NCBI GenBank assembly: GCA_964415245.1
Contig: CAYQAJ010000036.1
Span: 1-27,067 of the forward strand
Direction: 5' to 3'
Length of the DNA: 27,067 nucleotides
DNA from: CAYQAJ01 sp964415245
Lineage (GTDB): Bacteria; Planctomycetota; Planctomycetia; Pirellulales; Pirellulaceae
Shown here piece after piece: positions 1 to 6,448 of this stretch (positions are counted from its first letter, which is position 1; the number at the start of each line of letters is the position of its first letter). The notes under the pieces were generated by a model. It ran no database searches. It was not told the DNA's origin and worked only from the letters and a program-made list of their open reading frames with translations. A program made the translations under genes and the position numbers.

Positions 1-472
1 TCGTGCGCGGCGCAACACTGATGTCCGGCGCCAAAAAATGTGGGTAAGAACAAGGTATTACCAGCCGGGGTAGCCGTTCGGCATGAAACCACCAATTCGC
101 CGCCCGCTTCATTCACAAATCGCATGATCTTTCGTTCGTACCGCTGGGAGAGTAGCGGCATGCAAGCGTTTTAATCCCATGCGAGGTCTGGATCATTCCA
201 AGCAGGCCCGAACTCGCGACCCGGCGGTTCACTGCGGCACGTGAGCACGCGGCGCGGCGAACTTAGCGGTCTGTGTCGCTCCTGGGCTTACCTAGTTTTC
301 GCAATCTGCACATGCGGAACGGCAACCTGTCCAGTCACAACGATGGTGACAGTTTTGATGAATATCGGCTCTCGCCTCCGCCGAAGCTGGCTGCGACGTG
401 ATTCTGTCTCAGCGCCAATTGTCCGGCACATTCCCTGGAAGTGCCGGCCCGATCCACGAAGGGCCTGGTCAA
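1..472. other. Region without a recognised gene
   Basis: No reading frame here looks like a known protein on either strand. The short open frames that overlap the start of the FadL-type gene are arginine-rich and lack a plausible ribosome-binding site. The region presumably holds the promoter and leader of the plus-strand gene that follows, but I cannot point to a convincing -35/-10 pair. No tRNA-like fold was seen. Confidence 0.5.
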
Positions 473-1732
473 ATGGAGCGTTTTCAGACGATTCGACTCG
501 CCGTCGTCTTTTGCCTCGGTATTGCTGCCACGGCGTCCGAGGCGCGGGCCCAGTCCTTCGGCGTGGAGCTGCACAACACGCTCATGCCCGCCTCAGGCGG
601 TATGGCGGGAGCCAGCACCGCGCTGCCGCAGGATTTGACCTCCGCCATCAACGCTAACCCGGCGACGCTGACGCAGTTTCACGGAACCCAGTTCCTATTC
701 GGCGGCGCGTGGGCCGAGCCGACCTACAACGTGACCCACGACGGCGGCGTGCTGCCCAACGTCGGAGACTATTCCGCCAAGTCGGGGACGCCGGGCTCTC
801 CGCTGGGCAACATCGGCGTCACTCAGGACTTTAGCGAGTTGGGCATCCCGCTCACGTTGGGGCTCGGATTCATCTCGGACGGGGGCGGAGGCGTGGATTT
901 CCGCGATGTGCCGAACAGCCACGGCACGTCGTCGCAGCTCGTGATTTTCGAAATGACGGCCGCGGCAGGCGTGCAGCTCACCGACAGCCTTTCCGCGGGG
1001 GCTGCGGTCTCGCTGGGCATCGCCTTCTACGACGGCTTGTTCGTGGGCCAAAGCGCCATGGTGCCCGACTACGCCCTGCGGGGCAGTGTGGGCGTCGCGT
1101 ACGACATCAACCCCTGTACGACGTTCGGCCTCTACTACCAGACGAGGCAACACTTTGTGTTCGACGACGCGATCCGCTTGGAGATCGCACCTAATGTGTT
1201 CGATCCGATCGTTCGCGACGTCAAGATGGACATGCCCGACAACATCGCGATCGGCATCGCCAACGACAGCCTCATGGACGGGCAGTTGCTGTTGGCCGTC
1301 GACGTGCTCTACAAACTTTGGGATAGCGCGCATCTGTATCGCGCCGTCTACAACAATCAATGGGTGTTCCAGGCCGGGGCGCAATACAGCACGGGTTGCA
1401 TGCGATTTCGGCTCGGTTACGCATTCGCCCAGAACCCGATGCAAGACAACGTGGGTATCGATGCCGGCGGCGTGACGGTGGGCGTCGACGCCATTCAGTA
1501 CGTCCAGGCACAAATGGCGGCCATCAACGAGCACCGATTCAGCGCGGGTGTGGGCATCGTCGACGTGTTGCCCGGAGTCGACTTCGACCTGTTCGTCGGC
1601 GGCATGTTCGAGGATTCCGAGCGGTTCGGCGCGTCGGCCGCCTCGGTCGAGAGCTACTGGCTCGGCGCGGGCCTGACCTGGCGCTTCGGCCGCGGCTCCT
1701 GCTGCGACGAAGTGGCGCCCAATTGCTGGTAG
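473..1732 (+). CDS. FadL/OmpP1-family outer-membrane channel
   Basis: Predicted outer-membrane beta-barrel of the FadL/OmpP1/TodX family, which lets long-chain fatty acids or other hydrophobic compounds cross the outer membrane. The 419-residue product starts with a signal peptide (about residues 1-26, cleavage after ARA). The mature N terminus carries the family signature: a small-residue hatch segment ending in INANPATL at about residues 59-66. Alternating hydrophobic/polar strands with frequent aromatic residues follow. The last residues, GRGSCCDEVAPNCW, include a Cys pair and end in an aromatic residue. The ATG at 473 was preferred over an in-frame GTG at 398 because it places the signal peptide at the N terminus; AAGGG lies upstream at a loose distance. 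It is the only complete plus-strand gene and converges on the HdeD-like gene. The family assignment is fairly secure; the substrate is unknown. Confidence 0.8.
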   Translation: MERFQTIRLAVVFCLGIAATASEARAQSFGVELHNTLMPASGGMAGASTALPQDLTSAINANPATLTQFHGTQFLFGGAWAEPTYNVTHDGGVLPNVGDYSAKSGTPGSPLGNIGVTQDFSELGIPLTLGLGFISDGGGGVDFRDVPNSHGTSSQLVIFEMTAAAGVQLTDSLSAGAAVSLGIAFYDGLFVGQSAMVPDYALRGSVGVAYDINPCTTFGLYYQTRQHFVFDDAIRLEIAPNVFDPIVRDVKMDMPDNIAIGIANDSLMDGQLLLAVDVLYKLWDSAHLYRAVYNNQWVFQAGAQYSTGCMRFRLGYAFAQNPMQDNVGIDAGGVTVGVDAIQYVQAQMAAINEHRFSAGVGIVDVLPGVDFDLFVGGMFEDSERFGASAASVESYWLGAGLTWRFGRGSCCDEVAPNCW

Positions 1733-1964
1733 ACATACGTCGGCCACTCGGTAGTGTTACGGCCGCGATCGCCCTCTGGCTGCAAACCGCGAGCCCGTTC
1801 CCGTCGCGTGGGAGCTATCTTTTGTCGCTGCCGGGATGGCGGGAAAACGCGCCGTCAAGTCAACCGGCAATTGCGGTTCGGAGTCGACAGCCGATTCGCC
1901 GCCGATCGTCCTTGTTCGCAATTCCCGCGGATCGAATCAATCCAAGGAAAGCAGCCGCACTTGC

Positions 1965-2600
1965 TCAGCCGCCGACCGACTCTGGCTTGGCCACGCTGCG
2001 CACGGCCAGCGCCAGCATGATCCACGACCAGCCCGTGAAAATGAAATCGATGCCGACCAGCAAACCGATCAGCCACAATGACGACTCGGGGAGCTGCCGC
2101 CAGATGATGATTCCCAAGAGCAGTGTCACAGCCACGTTCAACAGCGCCCATCCCCAGGTGGGGAACCGCTCGCGCAGCGCGAAGATAATGCGAAAGATAC
2201 CGCTTACGCAGAAAAAGGCTCCCAATAGCAGGGTGATACCGACGGCGCTTTCCAGCGGGTTCTCCAGAATGAAGAATCCAACGACGGCGTACAGGATGCC
2301 GATCACGTTGCTCAAAAACACGCCGCTCCATTTTCCCGACGCGAACGCACTGACGACGTGGGCCGCGCCGGCAACAATCATCAGAATTCCGATCAAGGTC
2401 ACGATTCCCACCGTCGCCATCAACGGCGCCGAGATCGCGCCGACTCCGAAGATCGCCAGTCCGATACCGAGAATCAGCATCGGAATCCAGTCCTTTCGCA
2501 ATTGTTGCAGCTCACTGACGTTCGATTCGTTGTTCGCGCTGGATATGGGGTCACCTCCACATAGTAGGCTATTCTTGAGGGAAACGACCGATCGATTCAT
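1965..2600 (-). CDS. HdeD-like (DUF308) integral membrane protein
   Basis: Small polytopic membrane protein of the HdeD/DUF308 family. The best-known member is linked to acid resistance in E. coli; the role in other bacteria is mostly unknown. The sequence shows about six hydrophobic segments, beginning at WIPMLILGIGLAIFG and ending near WSWIMLALAV, with short polar connectors, as in the family. It lies 155 bp downstream of sulfatase 1 on the same strand and may be co-transcribed with it. The start is uncertain. The ATG at 2600 has no evident ribosome-binding site and adds an atypical N-terminal stretch. A strong GGAGGTGA at 2551-2558 is correctly spaced for an AUA codon at 2546, which would give an N terminus (SSANNESNVSELQQLRKDW) of the usual family length. 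The family call is good; the exact start is open. Confidence 0.85.
   Translation of the reverse strand: MNRSVVSLKNSLLCGGDPISSANNESNVSELQQLRKDWIPMLILGIGLAIFGVGAISAPLMATVGIVTLIGILMIVAGAAHVVSAFASGKWSGVFLSNVIGILYAVVGFFILENPLESAVGITLLLGAFFCVSGIFRIIFALRERFPTWGWALLNVAVTLLLGIIIWRQLPESSLWLIGLLVGIDFIFTGWSWIMLALAVRSVAKPESVGG
2551..2558 (-). promoter_or_regulatory. Strong Shine-Dalgarno inside the annotated HdeD-like frame
   Basis: Read on the minus strand the site is GGAGGTGA, an excellent match to the anti-Shine-Dalgarno sequence. Seven bases separate the GGAGG core from an in-frame ATA codon at 2544-2546. No ATG, GTG or TTG lies in the correct frame at a usable distance: the GTG within the site is in another frame, and the next in-frame TTG is about 40 bases downstream. 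This suggests initiation at AUA, or a recent ATG to ATA change. Confidence 0.5.
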
Positions 2601-2755
2601 TAGGCCCGAGCGGATCGGGCGATGCACTGACTTAAGTCACACGGAAGCGAACGTCGGCATGCGTGGGCGCAGTGCCGATTGATCCACCTAACCAACGGTA
2701 TCCGTAACTACGTGATGAAGACCTGCCGCCGATAGGTCGGCCCGAACGAAGTGCG

Positions 2756-4528
2756 TCATTTGTGCCCGCTCTCTTGCAGCTTCTGCATCACCTCGTCCAG
2801 GTTGAAGCTGGCGGCTTTCTGCCGTTGCGGGTACTTTTGGAACGTCATCAAGAACTGGCCGATGTAATCCTGGGCGGGAACCAGCAGGAAAACGTGGTCG
2901 ATCAGCCAGTCGTAGTAGGTGTTGGACGTGATGTCTGCCCGTTCGTACGGGTCGGTCCGCAGGTTGAAAATCTTCGGCACGCGGAGTGTTGTAAACGGCT
3001 CGGCCCACACGAGGAGCGTTCCGCGTGCACGCTGTTCCATGAACACCAGCTTCCAGTTGTCGAAACGCAGGCCGGTGACCTGCTGGTCGTCGTTGCAGTA
3101 GATGAACGACTCTCGCGGGCTCGTGTCGGTCTGACCAGTCAGGTACGCCGTAAGGTCGTAGCCGTCGAGGTGGACCTTGTACGTCATGTCGCCGACCTTG
3201 AATCCTTTCAGCAGCTTTTCGGTTACTTTGTCGTCGCCGGCCATGGCCAGAAGCGTCGGCAGCCAGTCGTGGTGGCCGACAATCTCGTTGGATACGCTGC
3301 CCGGCTTGATCTTGCCCGGCCAGCGAATCATGCACGGCACGCGGTAGGCACCTTCCCAGTTGGAGTTCTTCTCATTGCGGAAGGGCGTCATCGCGGCGTC
3401 CGGCCACGAGTTCATGTGCGGCCCGTTGTCGGTGCTGTACATGACAAACGTATTTTCCGCGATGCCGGCGTCGTCGATTGCCTCGAGCACGGTGCCGACG
3501 TTCCTATCGTGGTCGATCATCGCGTCGTGATATTCGTTCTGCCACCGGCCGGACTGCCCCCTGCTGTCCGGCTTCACGTGCGTGCGGAAGTGCATGTGGG
3601 TAAAGTTGACCCACACGAAGAACGGCTTGCCCGCCTTGGCCTGCCGCTGGATAAAGTCGACGGCCCGCTCGGCGATGTCATCGTCGATGGTCTCCATTCG
3701 CCTTTTGGTGAGCGGGCCGGTGTCCTTGATCGTTTGCTTGCCGACGCGGCCGAACCGCGGGTCGACGGTGGGATCGTCGCGATCGGTGGCCTTGCAATCT
3801 AGCACGCCGCGCGGGCCGTACTTCGCCCGGAACGCGGGATCCTTGGGGTAGTCGGGAAGCTCTGGCTCCTCTTCAGCGTTCAGGTGGTACAGATTGCCAT
3901 AAAACTCGTCGAACCCGTGCACGGTCGGAAGAAACTCGTTCCGGTCGCCCAGGTGGTTCTTGCCGAACTGACCGGTCGCGTAGCCGAGCGGCTTGAGCAA
4001 CTCAGCGATCGTCGGATCTTCCTTTTGCAGGCCCAGTGGCGAACCCGGGAGACCCACCTTGGTCAATCCGGTTCGCAATCCATGCTGGCCTGTGATGAAC
4101 GACGCCCGTCCGGCGGTGCAGCTCTGCTCGGCATAGTAGTCGGTGAAGATCATTCCTTCGCGGGCGACGCGGTCGACGTTTGGGGTGCGGTAGCCCATCA
4201 TCCCCATCGTGTAGGCACTGATGTTGGACTGGCCAATGTCATCGCCCCAGATGATGACGATGTTGGGCTTCTTACCCGACTGCTGAGCCGCGACCGCCAC
4301 AGCCTCGTTGTGTGCGGCGAGTGCCACGAGGTCGGTGTCGGTCGGACCTTCATGGCCGATCGACTGTGACTCGGCGAGTGCAGGCTCCTGGCCGTCGGCT
4401 GTAGTTGATACCGATAAGCTCGTCTGTGCCTGTGACGGCGGGTCGAGCAATCCCGATGCCATGGCGTAACCGAGCAGCATTCCCAGGCCGGTCAAAGCCA
4501 CGGCGAGTATCCGAGTGTTCTTCGGCAT
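2756..4528 (-). CDS. Sulfatase 1 (arylsulfatase, CTAGR type)
   Basis: Cys-type sulfatase, hydrolysing sulfate esters after its active-site Cys is converted to formylglycine. The 590-residue product starts MPKNTRILAV with AGGAGG at 4535-4540, six bases upstream of the ATG. An N-terminal hydrophobic segment (residues 7-27) indicates export or membrane anchoring, and a low-complexity linker runs to about residue 85. The catalytic domain begins at NIVIIWGDD, with metal-binding Asp96/Asp97. The sulfatase signature is CTAGR with Cys137, the C-x-A-x-R variant found in one arylsulfatase subfamily rather than CxPSR. Further down are FGKNHLGD, the HMH region and the metal-site motif STDNG. It lacks the C-terminal beta extension of the other two sulfatases here, so it is a distinct subfamily. 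It is first in a probable two-gene unit with the HdeD-like gene. Substrate not predictable. Confidence 0.93.
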   Translation of the reverse strand: MPKNTRILAVALTGLGMLLGYAMASGLLDPPSQAQTSLSVSTTADGQEPALAESQSIGHEGPTDTDLVALAAHNEAVAVAAQQSGKKPNIVIIWGDDIGQSNISAYTMGMMGYRTPNVDRVAREGMIFTDYYAEQSCTAGRASFITGQHGLRTGLTKVGLPGSPLGLQKEDPTIAELLKPLGYATGQFGKNHLGDRNEFLPTVHGFDEFYGNLYHLNAEEEPELPDYPKDPAFRAKYGPRGVLDCKATDRDDPTVDPRFGRVGKQTIKDTGPLTKRRMETIDDDIAERAVDFIQRQAKAGKPFFVWVNFTHMHFRTHVKPDSRGQSGRWQNEYHDAMIDHDRNVGTVLEAIDDAGIAENTFVMYSTDNGPHMNSWPDAAMTPFRNEKNSNWEGAYRVPCMIRWPGKIKPGSVSNEIVGHHDWLPTLLAMAGDDKVTEKLLKGFKVGDMTYKVHLDGYDLTAYLTGQTDTSPRESFIYCNDDQQVTGLRFDNWKLVFMEQRARGTLLVWAEPFTTLRVPKIFNLRTDPYERADITSNTYYDWLIDHVFLLVPAQDYIGQFLMTFQKYPQRQKAASFNLDEVMQKLQESGHK

Positions 4529-5031
4529 TCGGCACCTCCTCGAATGATCTAGGGGAATAGGGAGCAGTTGATACAATCGCTTCATGGTCACAATGGAATG
4601 TCACGATGCAGCGATAACGCCACGAGATCGCGTCGCGGCAAATACTTGTCTGGTACATGTCGGTGTCCGGATTCCGCCAGTCCGTTGACGAAATTAGCAC
4701 CGGCGGCAATCGCCACAGCTATTCAGGAATCAAGCGCCGTATAGGCGGCGTCGCGCCATGATGAGTCGTGTTGGCTCGATACTTCGATCCGGCGCGGATA
4801 GAAAGGAAACCACGCTTGGCTCTGCTCGCCGAATGCACAATTTGCGGTCGTGCCGGCCCGATGATCGAACCTGTACGTGGACGGCCATGTCGAAGAGAAC
4901 GTTACCGTTCCGATACGAGAAACGTATAGCTTCCGTAACGGGATGTCTACGGGGGGTACAGGGTTTTTGCCCTGAATTCACGGCAATGCGAGTCTATGTC
5001 CAACGGGCCCGATGACAGATTGGCCTGCCAT
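4529..5031. other. Gene-free region upstream of sulfatase 1
   Basis: About 500 bp between the end of the LssY_C-domain gene and the start of sulfatase 1. The short open frames on both strands lack ribosome-binding sites and resemble nothing. Its right half holds one copy of a 104-bp element also found at 16494-16597, an inverted repeat at 4900-4940, and a small perfect hairpin CAGGG-TTTTTG-CCCTG at 4959-4974. It is probably the promoter and regulatory region for the sulfatase 1 unit. Confidence 0.5.
4881..4984. repeat. Duplicated intergenic element, copy 1
   Basis: The left end (ACGGCCATGTCGAAGAGA, 4881-4898) is identical to 16494-16511. The right part (GTCTACGGGG from 4945, then a T5 run and GAATTCA) closely matches 16558-16597. 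The 46 bp between them differ in sequence but are exactly the same length in both copies. In this copy the central segment forms an imperfect stem, CGTTAC (4900-4905) with GTAACG (4935-4940) plus inner pairing. Conserved ends with a length-conserved centre suggest a protein-binding region or a structured RNA. The direction of any transcript is unknown. Confidence 0.55.
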
Positions 5032-5781
5032 TTACTCCGCGCCGCCGATGACACCGACCATGAGGCGCCCGTCGGTTCGCCAGAGGTCACCTCCGCCGTT
5101 TCGCCCCTCGCGGGGATTCTGAAAGTCGTCGACGGCGTAAACTTCCGATAGCTTGCCGGTGCTCTTGAGATTTTCGAAGAGATGATCTCGTTCAACGTCA
5201 ACTTCGGGGGCAATGTGGTGCGTGATCTGCCCGGTGGTATGGCTCAAACCGACTCGTTCGTCATACGTCGCCGATCCGATCCAGATGGGGCGGCCGTCCA
5301 CGGTCGTCTTCTGAGTTCGCCAGAAGCGGACGTGATGTCGCTTTCGCGGGTTGTCGCCCACCGACTGTTCGAATGCGAGATCTTCCTTCCGCCCAAACAG
5401 ATAGAGACTGCTGACCGGCGCGTCGTCGTCTGGGCGAGAGAGGATGGTATCCGTTCCAATCTTCAAATCGCTTCGCAGGCCCAGCGCCGCGGCAGGACTC
5501 CACTTGGCAAGCTGCATGACGCTCTTCAGCTCGTCCTCGGTACCTAGGATCGCCACGTTAAGCGGGTCGCCGGGATGATCGTCGCCCGTGCGCGTGATAC
5601 GCGGGTTGTCGTCGAACGAGGGATGGCGGTGCGCATACCGCTCCCAGGCAAACGGTACGATCACGTACGCCAGTAGTAGATAGGCGGCCAGCACTCCGAT
5701 TACCAAAACGGCGGTACGTTTCCAGCGCGGCCCGCGAACGGGCGCTTGTGACTGCTCGACCTTACTGGTGGCACGATTCAT
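5032..5781 (-). CDS. Membrane-anchored LssY C-terminal domain protein
   Basis: Protein of 249 residues with one N-terminal transmembrane helix (about residues 22-44, after a basic RWKR) and a soluble domain that I recognise as the LssY C-terminal domain (LssY_C). The supporting stretch is HHVRFWR (149-155) followed by WIGSATYDERVGLSHTTGQI and HHIAPEVDVERD (188-199), the most conserved part of that family. In longer LssY proteins the domain is fused to membrane modules; here it stands alone behind a single helix. Its biochemical function is unknown. The ATG (5781) overlaps the TGA of the preceding gene (ATGA), so the two are very probably translationally coupled and act together. It is the last gene of the middle block. 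Confidence 0.75.
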   Translation of the reverse strand: MNRATSKVEQSQAPVRGPRWKRTAVLVIGVLAAYLLLAYVIVPFAWERYAHRHPSFDDNPRITRTGDDHPGDPLNVAILGTEDELKSVMQLAKWSPAAALGLRSDLKIGTDTILSRPDDDAPVSSLYLFGRKEDLAFEQSVGDNPRKRHHVRFWRTQKTTVDGRPIWIGSATYDERVGLSHTTGQITHHIAPEVDVERDHLFENLKSTGKLSEVYAVDDFQNPREGRNGGGDLWRTDGRLMVGVIGGAE

Positions 5782-6344
5782 GGATCGCTCACCCGGTCAA
5801 ACACCACGTCGAATTGTTGCCCCTGCACCGCCTGGAAGTACACGCCGACAAGTTGATCGCTCTGCCGTTGGTACACGAGGTTGTAGGTGGAACCCGGGTA
5901 ATTCACGTCGCGCAGCTCCACGAAAACTGAGATCGCCTCGCCGTCGCGCGACGCCTCGGCCTTGGCAACGTGAATGGGGCGTGGATTCAAATAGGCGGCA
6001 TCGATTGTGCCGTGCTCGTCTACGCTGTTGATGTCGAGGACGTAACCGCCGTCGGCGCGAACCCACTTTCCCTCAAGCGCCCCAAACTCGGGCGCATCCG
6101 AGAGAACGCCGCGAGACTCTTCATCGCGATTCTGCCGGCGCGAGCTGGTGGAATCACCATCGCGCGCGTCGGCCGCGGTCAATGGCGCATTCGACTGGTG
6201 GCGATGATTGACAATCCACCATCCTATGCCGATCAGTGCCCCCACCGCTAGCGCCGCCGCGAGAATCGCCAAGTCGCGCTTGCGCCACTTGCGCGGCGCG
6301 GGCGCTTCCGTGGTTTTGCGGCCACCGCGTTTCGTGTTGCCCAT
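5778..6344 (-). CDS. Membrane-anchored protein of unknown function (188 aa)
   Basis: Not assignable to a named family. The N terminus is basic and polar (about 23 residues), followed by one transmembrane helix (about 24-46), a charged low-complexity linker with several Arg/Asp/Ser residues (about 55-80), and a compact C-terminal domain (about 90-188) rich in beta-strand-like segments: GKWVRADGGYVLDI, ISVFVELRDVNYPG, YNLVYQRQSDQLVGVY. This looks like a small beta-barrel or sandwich exposed outside the cytoplasm. The stop codon overlaps the next start (ATGA with the LssY_C gene), suggesting a stoichiometric pair. It lies 104 bp downstream of sulfatase 2 on the same strand. Confidence 0.75.
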   Translation of the reverse strand: MGNTKRGGRKTTEAPAPRKWRKRDLAILAAALAVGALIGIGWWIVNHRHQSNAPLTAADARDGDSTSSRRQNRDEESRGVLSDAPEFGALEGKWVRADGGYVLDINSVDEHGTIDAAYLNPRPIHVAKAEASRDGEAISVFVELRDVNYPGSTYNLVYQRQSDQLVGVYFQAVQGQQFDVVFDRVSDP

Positions 6345-6384
6345 GCAGAATGTGTTGGAATGGGATGGGAGCGAAGAATACGAC

Positions 6385-6406
6385 GAGCGCCCGCGACGGG
6401 ACGCTC
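6385..6406 (-). terminator. Stable intercistronic hairpin
   Basis: On the minus strand GAGCG-T-CCCG pairs with CGGG-CGCTC around a TCG loop, giving nine pairs with one bulged base. It lies between sulfatase 2 and the 188-residue gene. No T-run follows, so it is more likely an mRNA stabiliser, processing site or attenuator than a classical intrinsic terminator. Confidence 0.3.
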
Positions 6407-6448
6407 AACGTGAGAAACTGGCGAACTATCGCGATCGTCCCTCGGTGA

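Noticed and set aside
4959..4974. CAGGG-TTTTTG-CCCTG hairpin as an intrinsic terminator after the LssY_C gene
   Set aside because: The stem is only five pairs and no T-run follows on the minus strand; the T-run is in the loop. It is kept as part of the duplicated element.
4730..5015. Small open frames on both strands around 4730-5015
   Set aside because: No ribosome-binding site and unlikely composition; the minus-strand frame crosses the duplicated element, whose second copy does not keep it open in the same way.
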